Source of the DNA: an uncultured Prevotellaceae bacterium
Lineage (GTDB): Bacteria; Bacteroidota; Bacteroidia; Bacteroidales; Bacteroidaceae
Direction: 5' to 3'
Length of the DNA: 64,000 bases
Assembly: GCA_900316285.1 (NCBI GenBank)
Contig: ONCG01000001.1
Location: forward strand, 149,422-213,421
In this document: positions 39,470 through 48,684 of the stretch, piece by piece
Position numbering within the stretch: the first letter of the stretch is position 1
Layout: each line of letters opens with the position of its first letter
Notes under the pieces: generated by a model
What the model was told of the DNA's origin: nothing
Seen by the model: the letters and a program-made list of their open reading frames with translations, nothing else
The model's database searches: none
Made by a program: the position numbers and the translations under genes

Positions 39470-40276
39470 ATGCGTATCATCACAGGCATCTACAAAGGTC
39501 GTCGCTTCGACATACCACGCTCCTTCAAGGCGCGTCCCACCACCGATTTCGCCAAGGAGAACATCTTCAACGTGCTCAACTCCTACATCGACCTGGAAGG
39601 CGTGCGCGCCCTCGACCTCTTTGCAGGCACGGGCAGCATCTCACTCGAACTGCTTTCGCGTGGCTGCTCCCAAGTGGTCAGCGTCGAGGCCGACCGCGAC
39701 CATGCACGCTTCATCGGCGAATGCGTGCGCAAGCTCGGCGTCACCAACCACCAACTCATCCGTGGCGACGTCTTCCGCTACTTGAAAAGCGCCCAAAAGT
39801 CCTTCAACCTTGAACGCAACGCTGCCGCCCTACCCCTTGAACACAGCGGCTCTGCCGCCTTGAACGGCCGTAGGCCTTTGAACCGCGACGCAGTCGCAAT
39901 TGAACGCGGCTCCGCCGCTTTACCCGCTGCGCAGCAGCCTTACACGGCCGAAGGCCCTTACACGACGCAAAGCGGCCATGCGCGCGGCTCCGCCGCTTTA
40001 CCCGCTGCGCAGCAGCCTTACACGGCCGAAGGCCCTTACACGCCGCAAAGCGGCCATGCGCGCGGCTCCGCCGCCTTCTCCTTCATCTTCGCCGACCCGC
40101 CCTACGCCCTGCCCAACCTTCCCGACATTCCCGATCTCGTGCTGCAGTCGGGCATCCTTGCTCCCGGCGGCGTCTTCGTCTTCGAGCACGGCAAGCAGAA
40201 CGACTTCTCCTCTCACCCCTGTTTCCGCGAACATCGCGCCTATGGAAGTGTGAACTTCACAATATTTACTACATAA
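39470..40276 (+). CDS. rsmD: 16S rRNA (guanine966-N2)-methyltransferase with a repeat-encoded insert
   Basis: Methylates G966 of 16S rRNA. MRIITGIYKGRRF, ARPTTDFAKENIFNVL, the SAM motif ALDLFAGTGSISLELLSRG (about 47-65) and the catalytic FADPPYALP (DPPY at 209-212) are intact. RsmD is usually about 180 residues; this one has 268. The extra ~90 residues (about 111-204, rich in Ala, Pro, Gly and Thr) are encoded by mini-hairpin units, including a 78-bp in-frame tandem duplication, placed between the DVFRYLK strand and the DPPY strand. Without the insert the length would be normal. It may be functional with a long disordered loop, or inactive. Confidence 0.88.
   Translation: MRIITGIYKGRRFDIPRSFKARPTTDFAKENIFNVLNSYIDLEGVRALDLFAGTGSISLELLSRGCSQVVSVEADRDHARFIGECVRKLGVTNHQLIRGDVFRYLKSAQKSFNLERNAAALPLEHSGSAALNGRRPLNRDAVAIERGSAALPAAQQPYTAEGPYTTQSGHARGSAALPAAQQPYTAEGPYTPQSGHARGSAAFSFIFADPPYALPNLPDIPDLVLQSGILAPGGVFVFEHGKQNDFSSHPCFREHRAYGSVNFTIFTT
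39800..40075 (+). repeat. Mini-hairpin array 4, inside rsmD
   Basis: It uses the same modules as the intergenic arrays (GCGGC-TCT-GCCGC, GGCC-GTA-GGCC, GCGAC-GCA-GTCGC, GCTGC-GCA-GCAGC-type, GGCC-GAA-GGCC, CCGC-AAA-GCGG). A 78-bp segment beginning GCGGCTCCGCCGC at 39906 repeats at 39984 and starts again at 40062. No stop codon occurs in the rsmD frame. Confidence 0.92.
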
Positions 40277-40341
40277 TCACAAAATGACAAAAAAATAGCA
40301 AAATTATTCCATTTATATTTGGTAGTTCCACAAAAAAGGTA

Positions 40342-40349
40342 TATATTTG
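40342..40349 (+). promoter_or_regulatory. -7 box of gdhA
   Basis: TATATTTG, with TTTG at 40318-40321 20 bp upstream. Confidence 0.75.
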
Positions 40350-40413
40350 TGCCGTCAAATTGACAATCTGATTATTTAACCGTAAACCCATAAAACCAAA
40401 AACATCAATTACT

Positions 40414-41751
40414 ATGGAAGTTGAGAAAATCATCCAAGACCTGGAGCGTAAACACCCGGGCGAGCCTGAATTCCTGCAGGCAGTGAAAGAAGTATTGGAA
40501 TCCATCAAGGACGTCTACAACCAGCATCCTGAGTTTGAGAAGGCAAAGCTCATCGAGCGCCTTGTGGAACCCGAACGCATCATCACGTTCCGTGTACCCT
40601 GGGTCGACGACAAAGGCGAAGTACAGGTCAACATTGGCTATCGCGTACAGTTCAACTCCGCCATTGGCCCGTACAAAGGCGGTCTGCGCTTCCACCCCTC
40701 TGTCAACCTCTCCATCCTGAAGTTCCTCGGCTTTGAGCAGACATTCAAGAACGCACTCACCACACTCCCCATGGGTGGTGGCAAGGGCGGCTCCGACTTC
40801 GCTCCCCGCGGAAAGAGCGACGCTGAGATCATGCGTTTCTGCCAGGCCTTCATGACCGAGCTCTATCGCCACATCGGTCCCGATGAGGACGTTCCCGCTG
40901 GCGACATCGGCGTAGGCGGTCGCGAAATCGGCTACCTCTTCGGCATGTATAAGAAGCTCACACACCAGTTCCAGGGCGTGCTCACCGGCAAGGGTCTGGA
41001 GTTCGGCGGCTCGCGCATCCGTCCCGAGGCCACCGGTTATGGTGCCATCTATTTCGTACAACATATGCTCGCCACCAAGGGCGACGATCTGAAAGATAAG
41101 ACCATTGCCATCTCTGGCTTCGGCAATGTTGCCTGGGGTGCTGCCAAGAAGGCTACCGAGCTCGGTGCAAAAGTCATCACCATCAGCGGTCCCGACGGCT
41201 ACATCTACGATCCCGCCGGCCTCGATGCCAAGAAGATTGAATACATGCTCGAGCTCCGCGCCAGCGGCAACGACGTCTGCCAGCCCTACGAAGAGGAGTT
41301 CGAAGGCTCGAAGTTCTTCGAAGGACGCAAGCCCTGGGAGCAGAAGGCCGATATCTACATGCCGTGTGCCACACAGAACGAGCTCAACGGCGCCGATGCC
41401 GACATGATTCTCGCCAACAACCCCATCTGCGTAGCAGAGGTCAGCAACATGGGTTGCACCGCCGAGGCTGCCGAGAAGTTCGTCGCTGCCAAGACGCTCT
41501 TCGCTCCTGGCAAGGCCGTCAATGCAGGTGGCGTGGCTACCAGCGGACTGGAGATGACTCAGAACTCCATGCGCCTCAGCTGGGCTAACGAGGAAGTCGA
41601 CGAGAAGCTCCACTACATCATGTCCTCCATACACGAGCAGTGCGTGAAGTACGGCAAGCAGGACGATGGCTACATCGACTATGTACGCGGTGCTAACGTC
41701 GCCGGCTTCATGAAGGTTGCCAATGCAATGATGGCGCAGGGCATTGTATAG
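40414..41751 (+). CDS. gdhA: NADP-specific glutamate dehydrogenase
   Basis: Interconverts 2-oxoglutarate plus ammonium and glutamate; the main ammonium-assimilating enzyme in many Prevotella. The 445-residue hexameric type has PYKGGLRFHPSVNLSILKFLGFEQ and PMGGGKGGSDFAPRG with catalytic lysine near residue 124, and the Rossmann motif SGFGNVAWGAAKKATELGA. Its length and the KFLGFEQTFKNALT segment match the small hexameric NADP(H) class. Monocistronic with its own promoter. Confidence 0.95.
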   Translation: MEVEKIIQDLERKHPGEPEFLQAVKEVLESIKDVYNQHPEFEKAKLIERLVEPERIITFRVPWVDDKGEVQVNIGYRVQFNSAIGPYKGGLRFHPSVNLSILKFLGFEQTFKNALTTLPMGGGKGGSDFAPRGKSDAEIMRFCQAFMTELYRHIGPDEDVPAGDIGVGGREIGYLFGMYKKLTHQFQGVLTGKGLEFGGSRIRPEATGYGAIYFVQHMLATKGDDLKDKTIAISGFGNVAWGAAKKATELGAKVITISGPDGYIYDPAGLDAKKIEYMLELRASGNDVCQPYEEEFEGSKFFEGRKPWEQKADIYMPCATQNELNGADADMILANNPICVAEVSNMGCTAEAAEKFVAAKTLFAPGKAVNAGGVATSGLEMTQNSMRLSWANEEVDEKLHYIMSSIHEQCVKYGKQDDGYIDYVRGANVAGFMKVANAMMAQGIV

Positions 41752-41845
41752 GAGCCCCACCCTGGCCCTCCCCCGTAGGGAGGGAGATTGAAAAAATGCC
41801 ACCCAGCGTTGTCCCCTCCTCCTGGGAGGAGGGGTTAGGGGTGGT
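41752..41845. repeat. C-rich/G-rich interspersed repeat pair after gdhA
   Basis: CCCCACCCTGGCCCTCCC-CCGTAGGGAGGG, then CCCCTCCTCCTGGGAGGAGGGG and TTAGGGGTGG, form two hairpins in inverted order, as in the lpxB element and the copy after pepD. Confidence 0.7.
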
Positions 41846-41873
41846 AGAGAAGAATAACAAAAACTGAACATTA

Positions 41874-42566
41874 TTGAGTAAGAGACAGTTCACATATCAA
41901 AGAGTGTTACGCGCAGTCACGCTGTGCGTAGCACTCTTTAATTTTTCACTTTTCTCTTTTCACTCTTCACTTCTTTCTGCACAAACGGTGCAGAAAGGCA
42001 AGGCTACCTTCTACTCCAAGCGTGCCACCGGTGCCCGTACCGCCAACGGTGAACGCCTGCACCACGACAGCCTCACCTGTGCCCACCGCACCTATCCCTT
42101 CGGCACGCTCCTCCGTGTGAAGAACCCTGCCAACGGCAAGGAAGTCGTTGTGCGCGTCACCGACCGTGGACCATTCGTCCGTGGCCGCATCATCGACCTC
42201 TCGTGGCGTGCCGCCAAGGAACTCGGCATCATCGCCGCCGGTGTGGCAATGGTAGAGATAGAAAAGGTGACAACGCAAAACGGCGTTCCCTTCCGTCAGA
42301 CCGACGACGACACACAGCTTCCTGACTTCGAGATCACCCCCTCCTCCACACTCTACGACGAGTGGCAGGAGCGCATGCGCGAGCGCAACACCACCCCCTC
42401 GGAGGAGCTGAAGTCTGCCCACACGCCCGACGAAGCCACTTCTGCCGGCACCCCCACCCCGTCGCAACCCGTGCACCCGCAGCAGACCCTTCAGCCCAAG
42501 CAAATAAAAAGCCATCCGCAGCTGAAGCACACCACCCCTCTGCCTAAGCACACTCCGAAGAAGTAA
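41874..42566 (+). CDS. rlpA: RlpA-like septal ring lytic transglycosylase
   Basis: A 230-residue exported double-psi beta-barrel protein. The core is [56 protein letters not shown] and [15 protein letters not shown], with the catalytic Asp in TDRGPF. The tail (about 145-230) is Thr/Pro/His-rich and lacks a SPOR domain. TTG at 41874 is the only start that includes the signal segment; its hydrophobic core is encoded by a TTTTCACTTTTCTC microrepeat. RlpA proteins cut naked glycan strands at the septum. Confidence 0.88.
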   Translation: MSKRQFTYQRVLRAVTLCVALFNFSLFSFHSSLLSAQTVQKGKATFYSKRATGARTANGERLHHDSLTCAHRTYPFGTLLRVKNPANGKEVVVRVTDRGPFVRGRIIDLSWRAAKELGIIAAGVAMVEIEKVTTQNGVPFRQTDDDTQLPDFEITPSSTLYDEWQERMRERNTTPSEELKSAHTPDEATSAGTPTPSQPVHPQQTLQPKQIKSHPQLKHTTPLPKHTPKK

Positions 42567-42620
42567 TCCCCCCACTCCATTCTTCGCAATTCTCAAATGC
42601 TATGCCCCAATGCGGGCATA

Positions 42621-42994
42621 GCAATACTTTCGTGTGTCAAGATCAATACTCTCGTGCATCTACTTCAATGCTTTCGTGCGACTACCTCAATACTATCATA
42701 AAGTAAATTAACTTGTTTTATTCAGTAAATTAAGTTAATTTGTTCAATAAATTAAGTTATTTTACTCAGCAAATTAAGTTAATTTACATTGCAATTTAAG
42801 TTAATTTACCGCACAAATTAAGTTAATTTACTGAACCAGCTCATTGCTCCCGCATCACTGGAGCAATGTTCCTGCAACACTAGAGCACTGCTCTGGCAAC
42901 ACCAAAGCACTGCTCCGCATCAATCAAAGCATGCTTCAGGGGCACACGAGCAATGCTTAGCGGCAACTGCGTAATGAAAAGCATTACTGCCCAA
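42621..42994. repeat. 22-bp phased degenerate array 2 (17 units)
   Basis: Seventeen 22-bp units keep register from 42621. The first four carry CAATACTTTCGTG or CAATGCTTTCGTG, the next six TAAGTTAATTTAC-type dyads, and the last seven GCAATGTTCC, GCACTGCTC or CAATGCTTAG. The families change without loss of phase. Confidence 0.9.
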
Positions 42995-43086
42995 CACAAG
43001 CACAACAGCACGGAATAGAGAGGTAGCATGATGTGAAGGAACTGGTGAAAATGATGCTGGGAGAGTAATATCCCCACACGTTTTTA

Positions 43087-43118
43087 GGCATTTCCCTACG
43101 TTAAAATAGGGAAATGCC
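43087..43118 (+). terminator. Perfect 12-bp hairpin, terminator-like
   Basis: GGCATTTCCCTA pairs with TAGGGAAATGCC around 8 nt, followed by CTTTTG. The TTTG immediately after it (43121-43124) may act as the -33 element of the next promoter. Confidence 0.5.
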
Positions 43119-43142
43119 CTTTTGTATATAAAAATTTATGCG

Positions 43143-43150
43143 TACTTTTG
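43143..43150 (+). promoter_or_regulatory. -7 box of the glycine-zipper lipoprotein gene
   Basis: TACTTTTG followed by CACCG, with TTTG at 43121-43124 18 bp upstream. Confidence 0.65.
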
Positions 43151-43220
43151 CACCGTGAAGATAGGCTCCGATGCAAAGAGGGCCTGAGTGTTTTACGAGT
43201 TTAACGCCATAAATAGGAAT

Positions 43221-44054
43221 ATGAAGAAAAGTGTGATCATCATTGCTGCCAGTGCACTGCTCATCAGCAGCTGCGGCACGTACACGGGAAGCGGAGCCTA
43301 TGCAGGCTCAACGCTTGGCTCTATCCTCGGCTCGGCCATCGGCGGTATCAGCGGCGGCCCGCGAGGCAGCGACATCGGAACAATCGTTGGAATGGTGGGC
43401 GGTGCTGTTGTGGGCGGTGCCATTGGAGCTGCTGCCGACGAGCGCGAACGACAGGATGTGCACGACCACTATCAGCGTGTGATGGAACAGAAGGCTCAGC
43501 AGAATGCTCGCCAGGGCAACTACGATGGCTATCAGAACAGATTCCAGGACGACATGAGCAGTGGCTTCGATGAGACGAACAGCGGCGACGACCGTATCTA
43601 CGACTTCCAGAGCAGCGACTACACGGGCAACTACAGTGCTCAGCCTGGCACGGAGATGATGCCTCTGTCGTCGAGCGTTGACCAGCTGGCCATGGGTCTG
43701 GAGTATACGCCTGCCATCGAGATTAGGAATGCCCGCATCGTTGACGACAACCAGGATCGGATGATCAACCGCAACGAGCTGTGCAAGGTGATTTTCGAGA
43801 TTTACAACCATAGCAAGGAGCCTATCTACGACGTGCAACCCACGGTGGTGGAGGCCAACGGCAACCGGCACATCTATATCTCGCCGAACATGCACGTGGA
43901 GCGCATCGACCCGGGACGCGGTGTTCGCTACACGGCGATGCTGAAGGCCGACAACCGCCTGAAGGACGGCACTGCTCGCATCTGCGTATCGGTGCTGCAG
44001 GGCAACAAGGCCATCTCGAAGGTGTGCGAGTTCAATGTGCCGACACGGAGATAA
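43221..44054 (+). CDS. Glycine-zipper lipoprotein of unknown function
   Basis: A 277-residue lipoprotein (MKKSVIIIAASALLISSC, lipobox ISSC). Residues ~20-75 form a glycine zipper (GSTLGSILGSAIGGISGG, GTIVGMVGGAVVGGAIGAA), seen in membrane-inserting outer-membrane lipoproteins. A charged Gln/Asp-rich linker follows, then a beta-rich C-terminal domain (about 165-277; ALEIRNARIVDDNQDRMINRNELCKV and YTAMLKADNRLKDG). The start at 43221 is used because the upstream frame lacks a signal peptide. No partner gene is evident. Confidence 0.8.
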   Translation: MKKSVIIIAASALLISSCGTYTGSGAYAGSTLGSILGSAIGGISGGPRGSDIGTIVGMVGGAVVGGAIGAAADERERQDVHDHYQRVMEQKAQQNARQGNYDGYQNRFQDDMSSGFDETNSGDDRIYDFQSSDYTGNYSAQPGTEMMPLSSSVDQLAMGLEYTPAIEIRNARIVDDNQDRMINRNELCKVIFEIYNHSKEPIYDVQPTVVEANGNRHIYISPNMHVERIDPGRGVRYTAMLKADNRLKDGTARICVSVLQGNKAISKVCEFNVPTRR

Positions 44055-44170
44055 CGGCCACGCGAAACTGAACCATAGGCAAACCGCCTACGACTGAAAT
44101 AAGAACAAATCGCAATAAAAAAACATGGCCCTTCGGGGCAACGAACAAGATCGATTATCAATAAGTGTGA

Positions 44171-44204
44171 GGAGGCCGTGACCCGAAAAGGGTTGCGGCC
44201 TTTT
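44171..44204 (+). terminator. Terminator after the glycine-zipper lipoprotein gene
   Basis: AGGCCG...ACCC pairs with GGGT...CGGCC around GAAAA and ends CTTTT. Confidence 0.75.
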
Positions 44205-44231
44205 ACGATGTCTTCCTTGCCTGTGCGGAAC

Positions 44232-45140
44232 TTACTCCCACGCACGACTTTCCCATTCAATCTCGATGAAGGAGATTTGGAAATGTTGTGACTGTGACTC
44301 CTCATTGCTGAAGTAGACGTAACGGGGCCAGCCATCAGAGAAATATTTCGTGATAATCATGATGTCGGTGGCTTTCCCACCGCTCTGTGAGACCTGCACA
44401 CGATTGGCAATCTGGTAGTCGTCGTCGGTAGCAGTCTCGTCGTCAGCCTCGTCCTTGCCGCGCTTGACCACCACGTACGACTGGGTGTCACCATCGTTGC
44501 TCTCGTGTTCACCTAACTCGAAGTATCGGCCATGATTGCTGAAGAGGAGGGCGAGCGCATCCATCTTCTCGAGCAGCCGTTGCTTGGAACCATAAGTGTC
44601 TTCGAGGCGCTTGTGGATAGTCTTCAGCATGTCGGGTTTTGAAATCTTGCCATAAAGCAAAGGGTTGGCGGCATAGATTTCGTTGACCATGGAGTCACAC
44701 TTGCTATAAACGGCATCGCGTACTTCCTTGTAGTTCTCAATTTGCTTCACGCTACCCATTTCGTCGGTGGAGAAACGAATAACTACGCCCTGGAGACGGC
44801 GGGCCATGAATAGCTTAATTTCGTTTTCAGAACCTGTGGAGTCGGAAAACTCGATGGACAGCGGACAATACTCCATAAGGAAACCCTTTGCGGTACTGTC
44901 GATAACAGCAATGTGATAGCGACGGGTAATATCGGAAACCATAGTCGTATCATTGCCCATGCCGGCAAACACTTGTTCGCGCTGCGAATAGACAATTGTG
45001 TCATGTTTACAGAACCAACCTATGACATTGACGGTTGAGTCGCTATCGGCTTCCTGGGCATACGATGTCAGGGACATGGCTACAAGAAAGGCAACGAACA
45101 GCGACCGAATGAGAAAGTGAGTTTTAGTCTGTTGCTTCAT
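44232..45140 (-). CDS. Exported protein of unknown function
   Basis: A 302-residue protein with a signal peptide (IRSLFVAFLVAMSLTSYA). It has a beta-rich N-terminal half (about 30-140), a helical middle (SMVNEIYAANPLLYGKISK...LLEKMDALALLF) and an acidic segment (DEADDETATDDDY) before the C-terminal strands. I do not recognise the family. It lies downstream of the rplQ terminator with no clear promoter of its own. Confidence 0.7.
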   Translation of the reverse strand: MKQQTKTHFLIRSLFVAFLVAMSLTSYAQEADSDSTVNVIGWFCKHDTIVYSQREQVFAGMGNDTTMVSDITRRYHIAVIDSTAKGFLMEYCPLSIEFSDSTGSENEIKLFMARRLQGVVIRFSTDEMGSVKQIENYKEVRDAVYSKCDSMVNEIYAANPLLYGKISKPDMLKTIHKRLEDTYGSKQRLLEKMDALALLFSNHGRYFELGEHESNDGDTQSYVVVKRGKDEADDETATDDDYQIANRVQVSQSGGKATDIMIITKYFSDGWPRYVYFSNEESQSQHFQISFIEIEWESRAWE

Positions 45141-45170
45141 AGTTTATGAAAAGGATGATCCGTTAGTTCA

Positions 45171-45209
45171 TAAAAAAACCCCAACCTACTGACGTAAGAT
45201 GGGGTTTTC
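45171..45209 (-). terminator. Terminator of the ribosomal superoperon
   Basis: On the minus strand AAAACCCCA pairs with TGGGGTTTT around an internal loop and ends in seven T, just after rplQ. Confidence 0.85.
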
Positions 45210-45250
45210 GTATTGATTTAGTCTTAATACTACTTAAGACAAATTCAGCC

Positions 45251-45739
45251 TTATGCTTCTTCAGCGGGTGCCTCGGCCTGAGCCTCTTCTGCAACGGGAG
45301 CTTCAGTAGCTTCTGCCTTCGGGGCAGCCTTGCGGCTACGACGAGTCTTCTTGGCAGCCTTCTGCTCCTTGGCCATGTTCTCATCGAAGTCAACGAGCTC
45401 GATGAAAGCGATGTCAGCAGCGTCGCCCTGACGATGGCCGAGCTTGATAACGCGCGTATAGCCACCGGGACGGTCACCTACCTTCGGTCCGACAACGCCG
45501 AACAACTCCTTCAGGGCCTCTTTGTTCTGCAGGTAGCTGAACACGACGCGACGCGAGTTGGTGCTGTCATCCTTCGAGCGGGTGATGAGGGGTTCTACAT
45601 ATTTTTTCAGTGCCTTTGCCTTGGCGAGGGTCGTAGTGATTCTTTTGTGCATGATCAGCGAGATGGCCATGTTGGCAAGCATGGCGTTGCGGTGGTCTGC
45701 AGTACGGCCCAGATGGTTGAATTTCTTACCGTGTCTCAT
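45251..45739 (-). CDS. rplQ: 50S ribosomal protein L17
   Basis: Last gene of the superoperon. The core [25 protein letters not shown] and [15 protein letters not shown] is standard. The 162 residues include a C-terminal tail after about residue 127 rich in Ala, Glu and Lys ([20 protein letters not shown]), an extension typical of Bacteroidetes L17. It binds 23S rRNA near the exit tunnel. Confidence 0.96.
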   Translation of the reverse strand: MRHGKKFNHLGRTADHRNAMLANMAISLIMHKRITTTLAKAKALKKYVEPLITRSKDDSTNSRRVVFSYLQNKEALKELFGVVGPKVGDRPGGYTRVIKLGHRQGDAADIAFIELVDFDENMAKEQKAAKKTRRSRKAAPKAEATEAPVAEEAQAEAPAEEA

Positions 45740-45779
45740 TGTTTACGTTTTTTCTTTAATTGGACTTTCAGTAAATCAA

Positions 45780-46772
45780 TTACTCCTTGTCCAGTTTGTA
45801 CTTTGAAATATCGGTTCCAAACGACAGATTCAGACCCTCGAGCAAATCATCAAGCTCTGAGAGCGATTTCTTACCGAAGTTGCGGAACTTCAGGAGGTCG
45901 GTCTTGTTGTACTGTACCAGGTCGCCCAGCGTGTCGACATCGGCAGCCTTCAAGCAGTTGAGGGCGCGAACCGAGAGGTTCATGTCGATGAGCTTCGTCT
46001 TGAGCAACTGGCGCATGTGCAGCACTTCCTCGTCGAACTCCTGGTTGGTCTCCTGATCGGGATTCTCGAGTGTGATCTTCTCGTCGGAGAACAGCATGAA
46101 GTGATAGATGAGGATCTTGGCAGCTTCCTTCAGTGCATCCTTCGGGTGAATGGAACCATCCGTGGTGACTTCGATGACGAGCTTGTCGTAGTCGGTCTTC
46201 TGCTCAACACGATAGGGCTCGACAGCGTATTTCACGTTGCGGATAGGGGTGTAGATTGAATCGATTGGGAGTACGTTAACATCGGTGCAGTACTCACGGT
46301 TCTCATCGGCGGGCACGTAGCCACGGCCTTTGTTGATAGTGAGATCGAGCTGCATCGAGGCTTTGGCATCTAAATGACAAATCACCAAATCGGGGTTTAA
46401 CACTTCAAATCCAGTCAGATACTTACTGATATCACCAGCTTTGAATTCTGTGGAATTCTCTACGGTGATACTAACTTTCTCATTCTCGAATTCTTCTACT
46501 ACTTGCTTGAATCGAACTTGTTTGAGATTCAAAATAATGTTGGTGACATCTTCCTTCACGCCGGGTACAGCCGAGAACTCGTGCTCTATACCACCAATCT
46601 TGATTGTATTGATGGCATAGCCCTCGAGCGATGAAAGCAGAATGCGGCGCAGGGCATTACCAATGGTCACACCGAAGCCGGGCTCAAGCGGACGAAATTC
46701 GAACTTGCCGAACTTGTCGTTGGCCTCCAACATTACAACTTTATCGGGTTTTTGAAATGCTAATATCGCCAT
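45780..46772 (-). CDS. rpoA: DNA-directed RNA polymerase subunit alpha
   Basis: Scaffold subunit that dimerises to start RNA polymerase assembly. The start [12 protein letters not shown] at 46772 gives 330 residues; the longer frame from 46805 overlaps rpsD. The N-terminal domain has [24 protein letters not shown]; the C-terminal domain has the two helix-hairpin-helix motifs [17 protein letters not shown] and [16 protein letters not shown] for DNA and activator contact. Confidence 0.97.
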   Translation of the reverse strand: MAILAFQKPDKVVMLEANDKFGKFEFRPLEPGFGVTIGNALRRILLSSLEGYAINTIKIGGIEHEFSAVPGVKEDVTNIILNLKQVRFKQVVEEFENEKVSITVENSTEFKAGDISKYLTGFEVLNPDLVICHLDAKASMQLDLTINKGRGYVPADENREYCTDVNVLPIDSIYTPIRNVKYAVEPYRVEQKTDYDKLVIEVTTDGSIHPKDALKEAAKILIYHFMLFSDEKITLENPDQETNQEFDEEVLHMRQLLKTKLIDMNLSVRALNCLKAADVDTLGDLVQYNKTDLLKFRNFGKKSLSELDDLLEGLNLSFGTDISKYKLDKE

Positions 46773-46785
46773 TAATTTAATGATT

Positions 46786-47391
46786 TTATTTAGAGTACAA
46801 CTCAACGATTAACTGCTCCTTGATGTTCTCAGGAATATCGGCACGCTCGGGCTTGTGCAGGAACTTGCCGCTCTTGGTCTGCTCGTCCCACTCAATCCAA
46901 GGATACTTGCTGTGGTTGAAGCCAGCCAGTGCATTCTCGATGACCTCGAGCGACTTAGCCTTCTCACGCACACCAACAACCATACCTGGCTTCACAGCGA
47001 ACGATGGGATATTCACAACCTTGCCATCAACGACGATATGCTTGTGACCAACCAGCTGACGGGCAGCGGCACGGGTCGGGGCAATACCGAGACGGAACAC
47101 TACATTGTCGAGTCGGCACTCCAAATTCTGGAGCAGCACCTCACCCGTAATGCCCTCGGCCTTGGCAGCCTTCTCAAACATATTACGGAACTGGCGCTCG
47201 AGCACACCATAGGTATACTTGGCTTTCTGCTTCTCTGCCAACATGACACCGTACTCAGACATCTTACGACGACGATTGTTGCCATGCTGTCCAGGAGGGA
47301 AGTTTCTCTTGGACAAAACTTTGTCGGCGCCGAAGATGGGTTCACCAAATCGGCGTGCAATTTTTGATTTCGGACCTATATACTTAGCCAT
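46786..47391 (-). CDS. rpsD: 30S ribosomal protein S4
   Basis: Primary 16S rRNA-binding protein of the 5' domain, 201 residues. The S4 RNA-binding fold [32 protein letters not shown] is clear. The N-terminus ([21 protein letters not shown]) lacks the Cys4 zinc motif, as in other Bacteroidetes. In many bacteria S4 represses its own operon; no such site was identified. Confidence 0.97.
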   Translation of the reverse strand: MAKYIGPKSKIARRFGEPIFGADKVLSKRNFPPGQHGNNRRRKMSEYGVMLAEKQKAKYTYGVLERQFRNMFEKAAKAEGITGEVLLQNLECRLDNVVFRLGIAPTRAAARQLVGHKHIVVDGKVVNIPSFAVKPGMVVGVREKAKSLEVIENALAGFNHSKYPWIEWDEQTKSGKFLHKPERADIPENIKEQLIVELYSK

Positions 47392-47432
47392 AATAAAAAA
47401 GATAAATCTAAATGAAAAATTGGGATTGCTAA

Positions 47433-47822
47433 TTATACCTTACGACGCTTCGGAGGACGGCAGCCATTGTGCGGCAGCGGAGTGACATCGACGATCTCGA
47501 TGACCTCGATACCAGTGCCATGGACGCCACGGATAGCGGACTCACGACCGTTGCCGGGACCCTTCACATAAGCCTTCACCTTGCGGAGACCAAGGTCGTA
47601 GGCTACCTTTGCGCAATCCTCAGCTGCCATCTGAGCAGCATAGGGAGTATTCTTCTTGGAACCGCGGAAGCCCATCTTACCGGCCGAAGACCATGAGATG
47701 ACCTGACCCTCGCTGTTTGCCAAGGATACGATGATGTTATTGAATGAGCTATGCACGTGGAGCTGGCCGATGGCGTCGACTCTCACGTTTCTCTTCTTAG
47801 ATGTTGCTTGCTTCTTTGCCAT
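47433..47822 (-). CDS. rpsK: 30S ribosomal protein S11
   Basis: A 129-residue platform protein. [39 protein letters not shown] and the C-terminal [18 protein letters not shown] are characteristic. Confidence 0.97.
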   Translation of the reverse strand: MAKKQATSKKRNVRVDAIGQLHVHSSFNNIIVSLANSEGQVISWSSAGKMGFRGSKKNTPYAAQMAAEDCAKVAYDLGLRKVKAYVKGPGNGRESAIRGVHGTGIEVIEIVDVTPLPHNGCRPPKRRKV

Positions 47823-47858
47823 GATTTTGAACTTTAATCTACATGTTAAACCTTAAAA

Positions 47859-48248
47859 TTACTTCGTGGCCTTCTTCTTGTTAGCAACAGTCTTCTTCTT
47901 TCCCTTACGGGTGCGAGCATTATTCTTGGTACTCTGACCGCGAACGGGAAGACCGTGACGATGACGTACTCCACGATAACAACCAATATCCATCAGTCGC
48001 TTGATGTTCATCTGGATCTCGCTACGGAGATCACCTTCTACTTTGAATTCAGCGCCGATAATTTCACGGATTTTGGCTGCCTGGTCATCGGTCCACTCGT
48101 TGACCTTCAGGTCGCGGCTCACGCCGGCCTTGTCCAATATCTTTGCTGAACTACTTCGACCTATACCATAGATATAGGTCAATGCGATTTCGCCACGCTT
48201 ATTCTGGGGCAAATCTACTCCAACAATTCTTATTTTTGCTAAAAGCAT
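47859..48248 (-). CDS. rpsM: 30S ribosomal protein S13
   Basis: A 129-residue head protein that contacts the P-site tRNA and L5. [25 protein letters not shown] and [22 protein letters not shown] are standard. The called start ([10 protein letters not shown]) is odd: a perfect -7 box lies directly against it (48250-48257), so either the mRNA from that promoter lacks a leader or translation from it begins a few codons later. Readthrough from rpmJ would give a normal leader. Confidence 0.93.
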   Translation of the reverse strand: MLLAKIRIVGVDLPQNKRGEIALTYIYGIGRSSSAKILDKAGVSRDLKVNEWTDDQAAKIREIIGAEFKVEGDLRSEIQMNIKRLMDIGCYRGVRHRHGLPVRGQSTKNNARTRKGKKKTVANKKKATK

Positions 48249-48249
48249 G

Positions 48250-48257
48250 CAAAGGTA
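48250..48257 (-). promoter_or_regulatory. -7 box abutting the rpsM start
   Basis: The minus strand reads GTACCTTTGCATGC, with the ATG of rpsM starting 2 nt after the box. No good TTG -33 element is seen at the expected distance, so it may be weak. Confidence 0.5.
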
Positions 48258-48300
48258 CGCATTTTTTTTTGAATATCAGCGTATTTTTGCATTTTTAACA

Positions 48301-48417
48301 TTAGCCTTGGCGCGTCTTGAACTTCGGGTTCTTCTTGTTGATCAGAAACAGGCGGCCTTTACGACGTACGATTTTGCAGTCGTCGTTACGCTTTTTTAAT
48401 GATGCTCTTGTCTTCAT
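48301..48417 (-). CDS. rpmJ: 50S ribosomal protein L36
   Basis: A 38-residue protein, [20 protein letters not shown] followed by a basic tail ending NPKFKTRQG. It belongs to the L36 type lacking the full zinc Cys set (only one Cys). It sits between infA and rpsM as in other bacteria. Confidence 0.92.
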   Translation of the reverse strand: MKTRASLKKRNDDCKIVRRKGRLFLINKKNPKFKTRQG

Positions 48418-48432
48418 ATCTCTTTCAATAAA

Positions 48433-48651
48433 TTATTTATATCTGAAAACGATTCTGCCTTTTGTCAGGTCGTAGGGACTCATCTCTACCTTCACCTTGT
48501 CGCCGGGCAGGATTTTGATGTAGTGCATTCTCATTTTTCCCGAGATGTGTGCAATGATCTGCACGCCATTCTCGAGTTCCACTCGAAACATCGCATTCGA
48601 CAGCGATTCGAGAATCGTACCGTCTTGCTCAATAGCGGTTTGCTTTGCCAT
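48433..48651 (-). CDS. infA: Translation initiation factor IF-1
   Basis: A 72-residue OB-fold protein that occupies the ribosomal A site during initiation. [40 protein letters not shown] and [20 protein letters not shown] match the family along its whole length. Confidence 0.97.
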   Translation of the reverse strand: MAKQTAIEQDGTILESLSNAMFRVELENGVQIIAHISGKMRMHYIKILPGDKVKVEMSPYDLTKGRIVFRYK

Positions 48652-48684
48652 AAATTTGTTGTTACTCTCCTAAAGATAAAAATG

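Larger units (their letters stand above)
42567..43220. other. Gene-free region before the glycine-zipper lipoprotein
   Basis: A 650-bp stretch with the 22-bp array (42621-42994), a perfect hairpin (43087-43118), and a promoter box (43143). A minus-strand open frame at 42880-43077 lies within the array and has no family features. Confidence 0.75.

Noticed and set aside
42880-43077. 65-residue minus-strand frame
   Set aside because: It lies largely in the 22-bp array and has no start context or family features.
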